Shown here piece by piece: positions 1-9,641 of a DNA stretch of 64,000 nt. The notes beneath the pieces are model-generated. The model was not told the DNA's origin. It saw only the letters and a program-made list of their open reading frames with translations, and did not search any database. This DNA is from Bombyx mori (taxonomy: Eukaryota > Arthropoda > Insecta > Lepidoptera > Bombycidae), in assembly GCF_030269925.1 (NCBI RefSeq), contig NC_085111.1, forward strand, positions 434,001 to 498,000, given 5' to 3'. A program made the translations under genes and the position numbers. Each line of letters starts with the position of its first letter. The stretch's first letter is position 1.

Positions 1-934
1 ACAAGCACAATAGAACTTTATGGTTTCTTGTGTTCAACTGTATTGCAGTAAGCTTTGTTTGGATACCAGTTGAAAGCTTTGGTGTTCATTTTGCTGTTTG
101 TCAGGAGACTGTCATCTGTTCTCTGATTAGTGGCATTAGCAACCCTAGTCTGGATGCTGTAGCCCATCATCAGACTTGAGGTTGCAATTTATTATAAATG
201 AAATAACGCCGTTTTTGTCCTTTCATATTGCTTTAATTAATCTGACCACTACACCACTGATGTTGACAGGTGTACTGGCTCATGCTCTACCAGATACAAA
301 CAGTAACCAGTAACTGTTTTCGCAGACAAAGATACAGGATGCTGGCAGCCTGTGCAGGCCCACAATGTTATTCCTCCATTGCGGCATTTGTTCGTAAAAA
401 CAAACTTACGGATTTGATCTTAATAATACGCAGCTTATACCGAAGATATTAATCCGACCAAGAATAGAACGCAGATTCAATCATTTGACATTTGAATAAA
501 TTACTTTAGAAAATCACAGCATATACAAATAAAATATAAAAATCAGTTCACATTAAAAAACCGAGAGGAATCTGAAAATATCATCAAACATATGAAACCG
601 TTCTGCATCAGTATTCAAAGCTGCGGGTACAGCCTTTTCCTTATTCAAATATTACAGAGTCTTCAAGCATCTTAATGATTTCTCCTTTGACAAATGACTG
701 AGTTCATCTTGCGCTGTTTTTTGACACAAGCCGTGGAGAGCTCTTTATGTTTTACCGAACAGTAATCAGGTTAACAGGAAGAGTTATAATTTAAAATCCA
801 ACATTAAATTGGACACAGACGGTAACAGACGATTTTATTGCCAATGAATATAGTGTGGCATCTCACTGCACGGCGTGCGTGTGTGTCGTGTAACAATTGT
901 AACAAACAAACTAAAACAATTTCGTACAAATTGT
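1..934. other. No gene seen; AT-rich DNA
   Basis: No supported gene or element was found here. Open frames are short, lack recognisable motifs and look like chance. The right end runs into the 3' tail of a LINE fragment. Confidence 0.5.
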
Positions 935-1400
935 TTAGAAAGAAAGAAAGAAAGAAATCATTTATTCGCCAAGCATAGTGAAAATGAGTTATTACATAAA
1001 TTAAAAGCAGCGTGTATGCTTTGTCATTATTTGACATGCGAATTTTAGTGCAGTGCATAGTTATAATATTATATAATTTACCATTCATTCATCCATAATT
1101 CAACTAATAATTAAAAAATCCATTTATTTTCAATATCATCCCTAAGAAAATCATTTATGTGATAATAATTTTCACTAATAAGATTATCTTTTAGTTTTAA
1201 AAAAAAATGAAAATCGTCTAAGTCTCTTAATTTCTTCGGTAGTTTATTAAATATCCTGACGCTCATACCTAGTATACTATTATTCTTTAATGTAGTTTTG
1301 GATTTTGGAAAACATAGTTTATCGTCGCGTCGATTTCTGTTTGCCACATTAGACATCTTTAGGCAACAAATTCATTCCAAGTCCACTGTTGTTAATCAAA
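935..1400 (-). mobile_element. 5'-truncated LINE 3' end, CR1/Daphne-like
   Basis: Minus-strand remnant of a non-LTR retrotransposon. An 81-codon frame (1356 down to 1111) reads like the C-terminal tail of a reverse transcriptase ORF: basic N-rich start, then SILGMSVRIFNKLPKKLRDL, matching the 'G..IFN.LP..I' tail common in CR1/Daphne-type elements. Downstream on the same strand, a short 3' UTR ends in 'ggcgaataaatgattt' and a run of TTTC repeats, typical of this group. The catalytic RT core is absent, so it is a dead 5'-truncated copy. The clade is inferred from the tail only. Confidence 0.65.
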
Positions 1401-1912
1401 TCACTGCATCCAAACCCAGATACTCTTTTTTTAAAGAAATGGTATAGTTCCGTCTTTGTTAAGCGAATTTGTCGAAAAGAAAAGTCTTGGATATCTAGTT
1501 TTATGGCTGGATGTGTTTGCCGCGTGCCTCGTGAATACTTTGTGCAGTGATGGATTCGCGCGCAGGACAAGCGAAAGTAGCCATCAGATTTTCGTAATTT
1601 GCTTCAATTTACTGGAAGATGTTATCGATCAATATACAATAAAACGGGAGACTGCGATGTGTCTGTACATTACAGAAAAGTAATAACAATACAAAGGGGA
1701 TAGCTAAACAAGAGTGATAGAACTTAAACCAGCGATTTATGGAATTTATTCTCTTTTTCTGTGAAATAAAGAAACATTAATGCACGACTCCGAAACTACT
1801 GAAGAAATTTTCATGAAGTTTTTCCGTGGAGATTTTTTCACAGGAGAGTATTAAAATATAGCTACAAATTTTTTGTGGCTTTATTTCATTATAACCGGAA
1901 TTCGAAAAAAAC

Positions 1913-1985
1913 TTGATTGATTGATTGAGTATTTTAGATAGTAGATTTGATAGAGATTGATTATTGATTGATTGATACTATCTAT
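1913..1985. repeat. TTGA/TGAT-type simple repeat
   Basis: Imperfect tandem runs of 'ttgattgattga' followed by 'atactatctatcta'. A low-complexity microsatellite with no sign of coding. Confidence 0.7.
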
Positions 1986-3058
1986 CTATTTCCGTGCAGA
2001 AGTAAAAATTTCCGTAAGAAATTCCGTATAGAAATATGTTTGAACCCTGAAAAATAATATCGTCTATCTTTCATGCTACTACTGCGATACCATAGTCTAC
2101 GCTGGCGGGAAGCTGCCATAAACATATATTAAGATATATGACTATCGAAATCATTATGACCGTATGCTCTTATCTATGAAGTAGGCAAGACGAGGATGTG
2201 TAAGACGGCTTGGAAACCGTTATGAGTTGTGGATTCCCAAAATTAAGTCTCGACCCGATTGTCATAGTGTACACATAAAATTACTATTTATTTTCATTGT
2301 GTTTAGGCGATTTGCAAGTACCGTCATCTTAATTGGGGCGAGACATTACGAGTCAGTCCTGTCTGCCGTACAGTCTACCATAAGAGTAGAACGACCGTTA
2401 TACAGTGAGAAACTCCGACCACATTCTTTCATTGTGATGTCTATGAGACACGCAGACAGTTTAATATCCTCCGTCTACAGAAACAAACTCTATTTGGAAA
2501 TTATCCCGGTTTTCAATGCCTCTTACGGCCGTTTTCAATAACGTATCTGAGTTTTCGGATAGATAGCTATCTCCGAATATCAGCAAGAGCGTATCTATCC
2601 TTAGTTTGCGTTTCACAATCACGGATAAGTGCTATCTCTCTTTAACCAACAGTAGATAGCTTCTTCCCTCCGATTTATCCGAGCCTCTTGATACGTTTCG
2701 TTCTACTACAAATACGAAACAACATCAGGATCAAGACTTATTTTATTTTATTCTAAATTATAACTATAATTTAACCAGCATATCGTAGACTATCATAAAC
2801 ACATTTGTTTATGACAAAAAGTAATAAAAACATATGTAGATTTTTTTAAATTGGACGTATTGCTATTTTTATCCTAGTCGAAATTATGAAACGAAACGTT
2901 TTGACAGTCCGTTTGCAAATAAGCAGTGATCAGTTTCTTTTGTTTGTTTTTCTATTGTTTACCTTCTATATTAGATGATGACTTACCTCCAAAACGCTTT
3001 AAAACTTTCGTTTATAATTCTAAGTGTGCTTATAATTAAAGAGCTACAGTGAAATAAA

Positions 3059-3378
3059 ATGAATTCTGTAAGTATCTATGAACTACATTGATAATAATAA
3101 TTTTACTTTGAAAACTTTGAGTTCAAGTTTAGAAAATATATCTTTTTCAGTCAAGAAAGGCAGCACCCATGACAAAAGATGAGACGATGATTCTAGCAGA
3201 ACTTGTGGCGGCGAAAAAACATTTCAATAATAAGGCAACAAATGCCACAAACAATAAATTGAAGCAGGCTTGGCAAACCCTTGTAAATTATTTTAATTCG
3301 TCGATTCGTCGTTTCCCACGAACTCCATCGCAGCTTCGACTAAAATGGGAAAACTTAAAGAACGCTACGGCAACATAA
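3059..3378 (+). pseudogene. Harbinger Myb/SANT-like protein gene, frameshifted
   Basis: The likely start is ATG at 3059, giving a tiny first exon (M-N-S) that stops at a consensus donor GTAAGT (3068) and resumes after a 'tctttttcag' acceptor at 3151. Exon 2 encodes a tryptophan-containing three-helix region (AWQTLVNYFNS, then RTPSQLRLKWENLK) like the Myb/SANT partner protein that binds Harbinger ends and helps import the transposase. After KWENLK the frame runs into a stop, but another frame continues as ERYGNIRNNLSK, which fits the family's usual K(K/E)xxR continuation. A 1-bp deletion near 3360 therefore appears to have broken it. The function is inferred from the family and from its place inside the Harbinger element. 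Confidence 0.65.
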
Positions 3379-3945
3379 GAAACAACCTTAGTAAGGTTAG
3401 TATAATTAGTTGATTGTTTGTCTCTAATAACACATTGATAAACATGATTTTTTCTTCAGGTTGCCGTAGTATTTGAAATAATTATGCTCTTTGTTACAGG
3501 CTGGAGGTGGTAAGGATTGCAGATGAAATTTTGGATAAAGCATGCACATTGTTGTAGGTCACATATATTTTTAACACTTTTAAAGCCAAGCGGAAACAAG
3601 ATAGAAGAAAAGAAATGTAAGGCTAGCATAGGGACAATGCATTAGCAGAATATCTAATAGCAAAAAAGAGACTTGACTTGGAAAATAAAGAAAAGGAGAT
3701 TGTTGTAGCAAAAGTTAAGTTAGATTTAGATAATTTAAAAAATTAAAAATTACTTAAAAGGAATATTAAATTTCATAAATTAAGTAGGCAATAATAATTT
3801 TATGTTAGATAGTTTTTTAAGTATATGTACAAATTCTAAATTAAATATCTTGCATGTACTAACTACCATGTAATTATCATTTTGGAAAATAAAAAATAGT
3901 CAAATTATCTTTGGAGTTTATTTTATAAATTATCTTTGGAAGCAA

Positions 3946-5180
3946 TTATTTATAAGTACATAGTTGTATTTCAGATGTAAGTTTTGAAAAATTGTTACGA
4001 ACAATTATATTATTTTCCTGTAATGTATCTGCGACTGAAATTTCTGATTCTAATTCTTCTAAATTCATACTTCTGACGATATTATGCAGCATGGCAGCTA
4101 TAATAACAGCTTGCATATTTTCTAGTTTTAATCTACTTTTCAATGATATACAGGGAGTCTTCTTTTACAAACACCAATGCATCTGAAAATTATACATTAT
4201 TCGCTTAAATTATTTTACAATACAGTATAACAAGCTCTTAACTAAAAAAAAAAGATTACCTCTCTATAGTATTTCTTGTTTTAATATGTGATTCATTTTA
4301 AATCGTTCCGATTGAGTATGTGGGTTAATTAATCACGTTAAAAGATAGGGTTGTGGGGATAGCCTCTATCGGCAAGCAAATAGCAATTTCCAAGTCCACC
4401 TTGTTATCAATGTTCTCTTGATATGTAGATAATTTATTATAATAGTGTCATATTAAATTCATATAAACACCTAAATATAAATAAATAATAATATAAATAA
4501 ATAAAAATATAATAATAATATATAATAATAATAATATAAATAAGGTAATATAAATAAGAAATACCTTTTCAATCGGAATGGTTAATTATAGTTGTATCAT
4601 GAGTAGACCCAGGCCATCAAGCAACAACATTTTGAAACATCAATGATGCATTGCACACAAATTACACATTCAAAATACTCTTTTTCTATTTCTAAATTCC
4701 TCTCCTATATTTGAATCTGTAACACAAATATAAAATGTAGAGGTATCAGTGTGTAATAAGAATGAAGGTAAATAGCCTACCAGGTTATTGTATTAGTATA
4801 TGAATGTCATTTAGGGCACCATGGGAATCCAGCAGTATTATAGAATTCCTGTTGAGTGTGATTTTGTAACACAAGAAAAATTAGGTATAATTTTGCTATT
4901 GCTATAAACAAATATAAGTTGTAATAACGAGTACTTTTATGGTTAAAATTTATCTTACCTTTTTGACGTTACACTCAAATATGGTCTCATTAAATTAATC
5001 AATTCATTCACAACACCTTTGCTCAGAAATCTATAGTCAAATTCGTAATTATTGATCTTCGCCATGTAATTCAGACGATCTTTATTTTCCTAACCATATG
5101 ATATCGGCCTCACTATCACTATCTGCATCACAATCCATTATCATTTGAAATAATTCCATATCACTATCATCACTGCTACA
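3946..5180 (-). pseudogene. Harbinger HARBI1-type DDE transposase, decayed
   Basis: Pieces of a HARBI1-like nuclease can be read on the minus strand in the right order but in shifting frames. An acidic N-terminus lies near 5180-5090 (MELFQMIMDCDADSDSEAD). A catalytic-region piece near 4640-4580 reads FQNVVAWWPGSTHDTTI; the Asp of GSTHD is a family catalytic residue. A piece near 4400-4340 reads LLADRGYPHNPI, matching the usual 'GDSGYP' motif. The C-terminal helix near 4140-4070 reads RLKLENMQAVIIAAMLHNI, matching the usual 'AVLHN' signature. Stops and indels separate the pieces, so this is a pseudogene. It converges on the SANT-like gene of the same element. Confidence 0.75.
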
Positions 5181-5524
5181 ATATGCCAATATGAAGAGAA
5201 ACAATTATTAAATTATAGCGATTTACTTTCGAAAGATAAACATGTAACCGGCCGATTTTGACAGATAAGCGAATGCCTATACTAGAGATAGCGCCGCCTA
5301 CCGGAGAGTTACTTAAAACTCATATTGAAACGGAAGTAAGCACGATTTGTATGAGCGTTCTATCTTTAGCAGGCTATCCGTCCTCCCGACGATGGATAGA
5401 TAAATCCGATAGGAACTGCTGCCCGTCGATAGGTTATTGGAACGTAAGTAAGGACAAAAATATAGATTTGTCTATCTTTAGTAACCGAAACTAGGGATAG
5501 ATAGGTTATTGAAAACGGCCGTTA

Positions 5525-5804
5525 GTAGTAAATGTTTCAGTAATTAATTGCCCACATTCTACGGGTAGTTTCCACTTATAATCTGATTCCGTTATAAGTC
5601 ATTAATCACGTCACCTTTTTCTTTTATCATGTAGCACCATATTTCACACCAGTCCTAAGACATTTAATTTGATTATGACTAACTAACGATTTGTAAGGAA
5701 ATTATTTTCTCGTTTTTTTATTCATACCATCGTTTTATTGGTGATGACTATGCTAGTTTTGTTCAGGCGAGTTTGCAGCCCGCCCGATGATTACCGAACA
5801 GACC
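5525..5804. other. No gene seen
   Basis: Unassigned AT-rich DNA between the Harbinger element and a Bm1 SINE copy. Confidence 0.4.
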
Positions 5805-6045
5805 GGACCTCTTGTGAGTCCGCACGGGTAGGTACCGCCACCCTGCCTATTTCTGCCTTGAAGCAGTCATGCTGGGTGGCGCATTTACGTTGTAGATGTC
5901 TATTATGTCTATCTATGATATGATGATGATGTCTATGTATGTATGTTTGTCTATCTATGGATGTAGATGGCTCTAGTAACCACTTAACATCAGGTGGGCT
6001 GTGAGCTCGCCCACCTATCTAAGCAATAAAAAATATATAAAACTT
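5805..6045 (+). mobile_element. Bm1 SINE, 5'-truncated, with internal repeat
   Basis: Plus-oriented Bm1 body and tail: 'cctcttgtgagtccgcacgg' through 'ctgcctatttctgcc', then 'tggcgcatttacgttgtag', ending 'caggtgggctgtgagctcg' and 'taagcaataaaaaa'. The tRNA-like head is missing, and the middle has a deletion plus an expanded run of 'tctatctatg'-type repeats. Transcribed by Pol III in intact copies; this copy has lost its promoter boxes. Confidence 0.85.
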
Positions 6046-6903
6046 CCTAACGCGAAGTTGTGTGTCTCATGGTTGATGCTGAGGAAGAGCGTGAGCTAGT
6101 CTGTCTAATTATCTCAGTAAAAAGAAGTAGAATTAACCGAAGTAATAATATGTGCTTTTCATATTTTCTTGGTTTCTTTATCTTAATATTTTTTCTAAAG
6201 AACTTCTAAGAAATTCGTAAATTCTCTCTCTTTTGCCTACCATTTTTATACATATAACTGAATAAATAAAAACGATAAAAAATTCTTTGTAGTTGTAAAC
6301 CAAGTTAGATACTAGTAGATTTTGTTTTGCGAGATTTGTTCAGTTTGAAGGCGCGCAGGTATTGCCAAAGTTCGCACGTAAATAAGCCGTGAAACGTACC
6401 GAGCTTTCGTGTGATACACCACGGGGCGGACTAGTGATGGGAGACATGTCGATATTATATTTGCAGACCAAATAAATGATATCATGAAAATTTTGCGATT
6501 TTAATTTTACCTATTTGTGGCATCGATGGTCAGGTAAACTCACGCTCATGGACACTCAGGATACGCCGAGCGCGCGATACAGTATTACCGTGGAAACACA
6601 GTGCATCATGATTAATACTGATTATCAACAACTCAATAACAACAAATTACATTATAAATAAGCTCTCAATTAATATACAAAATTAAATATACTTATTTTT
6701 TTTATTTTTATTAGAAAATATATTTAATTTATTGAAAATCCAGTTCCATTATTAGTTTTTCTCGGTACTCTTAGTTCAAGCTGGTCAGTTTTTACGTCCG
6801 TTACAAACCCATAATAAATCAGAGTAGTGAGTTACTGCTCATGCATAAATATAGTTGTTCAAACATCACTATATCATATTTTGAGTGCAAAATAATATAG
6901 ATA
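6046..6903. other. No gene seen; preinsertion flank of BEL element
   Basis: AT-rich DNA without supported genes. Its last five bases (6904-6908, 'catta') are the left copy of the BEL target duplication. Confidence 0.5.
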
Positions 6904-6908
6904 CATTA

Positions 6909-7433
6909 TGTTCGCGACGGACATAAAGAAACATAGTTAGAATAAGATATTCCCGAACGGACATAAATGATTGAAAATAGTTAAATAGATATTGTTCGCG
7001 ATGCACATAGATAGTTGTAAAATAATAGAAAATGTCCGCGATAAATAAATAGAGAATAAATAGATAATACGTTAAAACAGAAATGTCCGTAAATAGATAC
7101 GCTAGAATAGGAATATGTTCGCAAGTACAGCTAGATTTAATAGAAATAGAGATAGTCAGTATGTTAAAAATAGTTAGCATACAAATGTAAATAGAAATAA
7201 GTTAATTTGTAAATGTTATTTTGTAAATAAAGATTGGTCCTCGTGGTCTTTAATTTGGCGTGGGAACGCAGGAGCGAGTCACAATACGGGCAACTAATAG
7301 AGCGACTAGGCAAACAATAGGCGAGCGAGGCGGCCGAGAGAACAATAGACGCCCACCGTGCTCGGACTCATAATAGCGCTGGCCGAGTGCGCGTGGGCGA
7401 CCATAAATAGGGGGCCTACCTCGCTGCAAATTC
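6909..7433 (+). repeat. 5' LTR, upstream part (U3 to -1)
   Basis: 525 bp, matching 22013-22537 with one visible difference. It begins with TG and carries at least six spaced variants of a 'tgttcgcgaYggacata' motif (about 6909, 6950, 6993, 7034, 7084, 7113). A TATA-like ATAAATAG lies at 7403-7410. The part ends with 'ctgcaaattc' (7424-7433), the left copy of the LINE target duplication. With +1 taken as the next LTR base, the TATA-like box starts at -31. Confidence 0.9.
7402..7433 (+). promoter_or_regulatory. LTR core promoter, upstream half (TATA to -1)
   Basis: ATAAATAG at 7403-7410 lies 31 bp upstream of the LTR base that follows 'aaattc'. That junction reads TTC|AGTT in the uninterrupted LTR, a match to the arthropod initiator TCAKTY with A as +1. 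Here the LINE starts exactly where +1 should be, so transcription from this box would begin at the LINE's first bases. Predicted only; no transcript evidence is available. Confidence 0.6.
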
Positions 7434-7640
7434 CATTCTCGCTCACGACTCGGTCGTGCGCGGACGTGCTTTCCGATCCGTGGCCCGCTTGCGAGCCGCG
7501 TCTCTGAACTCACAGTTGTGCTCGACAGTGTAGTGACCGTGAATACATCGTGCGTACAATTCGGTAGTGCGGACGTGCCGATCCGTTGGTCGCTTGCGAT
7601 CTGCGTATCGAGGTCCATTTTTGTGCGCTAAAGTTTTGTA
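7434..7640 (+). promoter_or_regulatory. Element 1 internal promoter and two 5' monomers
   Basis: The element begins CATTCTCGCTCACG. GGACGTG follows at 7462-7468, which is +28 to +34 if the A of CATTC is +1. That matches the spacing of the downstream promoter element known from insect Jockey-type LINEs. A second imperfect copy of the unit starts near 7546 (CATCGTGCG, then GGACGTG at 7571-7577), so the 5' UTR has two tandem units of about 110 bp. No TATA box is present in the element, as expected for an internal LINE promoter. Confidence 0.6.
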
Positions 7641-7991
7641 ACCGCGAACCCACCCTTACCAACTGTCTTTTTCAAGGCAACCAATCGCTACGTTCAGCTT
7701 CCTGTGGCACTCACAGGCTAGCGATTTCCTAACCCTTCCCAAAAACAACAGTCTTTTTCAAGACTAGACCCCCGCTCGCGATTCTGCCTGCTGTAGCACT
7801 ATACAGCCCGAGCGGGTTCCTTTCCTTTTCCCCGCCGATTGCCGTTTTCACGGCATAGGCATTCCCCCCCCCTGCTCCTTGCTGTCCTGCAGCACAGGGG
7901 GGTTACAAATCCTATCCTATCCGGGGCCTCGCCTTTCGGCGAGTTCAACAAAAGTCCCGGGGCCGCCCCCCCCGGGCAAGAAGACCGAAGC
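7641..7991 (+). other. Element 1 5' UTR with further imperfect repeats
   Basis: Untranslated leader before ORF1. 'gtctttttcaag' occurs twice (about 7665 and 7751), each followed within some 60 bp by a 'tgtRgcacty.acag' motif, suggesting imperfect tandem units. The stretch just before ORF1 is rich in C and G runs. An open frame extends upstream from the ATG at 7992 but has no ATG of its own. Confidence 0.5.
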
Positions 7992-9623
7992 ATGGAAGAA
8001 CTCAGTGAGAGTGTTATTAGTGACAGTGATTTTGTCGGGTTCCTCCGGGAAAGGTACCCGACAATTAGGGCCGAGTATGTTAGGTATAGGGCCTCTCGTG
8101 GCAATCCCTCTCCCCCCGCGTCCGTCGCCGCGTTTCTCAACCGTGCCTCGGAGGCACGCCGCGCGCCCCCCGTCGCCGCGTCAAGTTCGAGCGCACGTTC
8201 CCACGATGCGGCTCACGTAGCGCCTAACGCTACCCCCACCCCCGCGCCCGCGTCGAATACGTCATCTCGCGCTTCGTCCGTCGCGACCTCGATTGTTTCG
8301 AGTTCAGGCTCCGATACCGAATCGGAGATGGATTTCGAATCCGCGTCAAGCCCTCAGCCTGGAACTTCGGATGGGTTCCAAACCGTAACGCGCGGTAAAA
8401 AGCGTACTCGCGCCGTGGAGTCCCGGAGCTCCACGACGAAGCAGACAAAATCCGCGACCGCCTCCCGCCCGCAGGTAGTCGTGACACCGGAGTCGGACTC
8501 CGCTCGCCGCGTAACCCCGCCGCCGCGTCCCAAGCCCGCGCCCGCTCCTAAAGCAGCTGCCCCGCCCCCGCTGATTCTCCAGGAAAAAACTGCGTGGAAC
8601 CGCGTTTCCCAGGCCCTTCAGGCAAATAAAATTAATTATACCCATGCGCGTAACGTCGCGCATGGGATTCAGATAAAGGTCGCAACGCCGGGCGACCATA
8701 GGGCCCTCTCAGCATACCTCCGAAAGGAGAACATAGGTTTCCACACCTATGCTCTTCAGGAGGACCGCGAGCTCCGCGTAGTGATACGCGGAGTCCCTAA
8801 AGAACTCGACATCGACTACATAAAGGAGGATCTGACCGCTCAGGCCCTCCCGATAGTTAGTGTGCACCGGATGCACAGCGGGCGGGGCAAACAGCCCTAT
8901 AATATGATACTCGTGGCGTTAGAACCCACCCCGGAGGCCAAAAAGAAGATCGCATGTCTCACGACAATTTGCGGCCTATCCGGGATCTCAATCGAAGCCC
9001 CCCACAAGCGTGGCACTCCCGGGCAGTGCTACAGATGTCAGCTTTACGGCCACTCGGCTCGTAATTGCCACGCGCGCCCCCGCTGCGTAAAGTGCCTCGG
9101 CGACCACGCCACACTAGATTGCTCGCGTGTTAGGGAAACCGCGACCGAACCCCCAAGCTGTGTCCTATGCCTTAAGCAAGGGCACCCCGCGAACTACCGT
9201 GGATGTCCTAGGGCTCCGCGCAAGCGTTCAACCCTCCCAGCTCCGCGAACCGTCGGCCCAAAGACTTCGGCACCCTCAGTGCCGAAACCTGCCTTCGTGC
9301 CGGCTGCAGTTCCCACGGTTTCAGCGTGGAAAAAGCCGCTGCCGTATACGAAGGCGGGAACGCAAACCGCACCCCCGCCCCCGCTCGCGACACGCCCCGC
9401 GCCTCAGCCCCTGCTCGCACCTCGCCCCGCGCCCGCGTTCCGTCCCCCGCAACCCTCTGCCGCCAACGACTTCGCGCTCGTGCGCGACTTCGTCACCGCG
9501 GTGAACTTCGACCGTCTGCGATCGTTCGCTGACGCTATCCGTAGGTCGACAACCCCCGAACAGCGGCTCGCGGCCGCGTTCGATCACATGGACGTTTACG
9601 AGTCCGTGTCGCGTACGTTATAA
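7992..9623 (+). CDS. Element 1 ORF1, Gag-like zinc-knuckle protein
   Basis: 543 residues. The start is the first in-frame ATG (MEELSESV); the frame is open upstream but without ATG. The N-terminal 200 residues are Ser/Pro/Ala-rich and probably disordered. A PRE_C2HC-like region with the RNA-binding fold of Jockey-group ORF1 follows at roughly residues 210-345 (KINYTHARNV, later VIRGVPKEL). Three CCHC knuckles lie at about residues 346-410 (CYRCQLYGHSARNC; CVKCLGDHATLDC; CVLCLKQGHPANYRGC). The tail is Pro/Ala-rich. ORF1 proteins of this kind bind LINE RNA and form the particle that carries it to the target. ORF2 starts 18 bp after the stop, so ORF2 is probably made by reinitiation. Confidence 0.92.
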   Translation: MEELSESVISDSDFVGFLRERYPTIRAEYVRYRASRGNPSPPASVAAFLNRASEARRAPPVAASSSSARSHDAAHVAPNATPTPAPASNTSSRASSVATSIVSSSGSDTESEMDFESASSPQPGTSDGFQTVTRGKKRTRAVESRSSTTKQTKSATASRPQVVVTPESDSARRVTPPPRPKPAPAPKAAAPPPLILQEKTAWNRVSQALQANKINYTHARNVAHGIQIKVATPGDHRALSAYLRKENIGFHTYALQEDRELRVVIRGVPKELDIDYIKEDLTAQALPIVSVHRMHSGRGKQPYNMILVALEPTPEAKKKIACLTTICGLSGISIEAPHKRGTPGQCYRCQLYGHSARNCHARPRCVKCLGDHATLDCSRVRETATEPPSCVLCLKQGHPANYRGCPRAPRKRSTLPAPRTVGPKTSAPSVPKPAFVPAAVPTVSAWKKPLPYTKAGTQTAPPPPLATRPAPQPLLAPRPAPAFRPPQPSAANDFALVRDFVTAVNFDRLRSFADAIRRSTTPEQRLAAAFDHMDVYESVSRTL

Positions 9624-9641
9624 AATCTTTACCGGTAATCA

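Larger units (their letters stand above)
2526..5521. mobile_element. PIF/Harbinger DNA transposon, decayed
   Basis: A 2,996-bp element bounded by inverted repeats: the left end starts CGGCCGTTTTCAATAAC and the complement of the right end starts with the same 17 bases. It is flanked by a 3-bp TTA duplication (2523-2525 and 5522-5524), the size PIF/Harbinger elements make. It carries the two genes expected for the superfamily in convergent order: a Myb/SANT-like protein gene on the plus strand at the left and a HARBI1-type nuclease on the minus strand at the right. Both are broken, so the copy is not autonomous. Subterminal DNA is rich in 'gatagata/tatctatc'. The middle is very AT-rich (about 4440-4560). 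Confidence 0.85.

Noticed and set aside
7839..7991. Upstream extension of element 1 ORF1
   Set aside because: Open but without ATG; it lies in the repeated 5' UTR. ATG 7992 is preferred.
8230..9587. Long antisense and shifted frames over element 1 ORF1 (and similar ones over all other element ORFs)
   Set aside because: Shadows of a GC-rich coding frame; they lack motifs.
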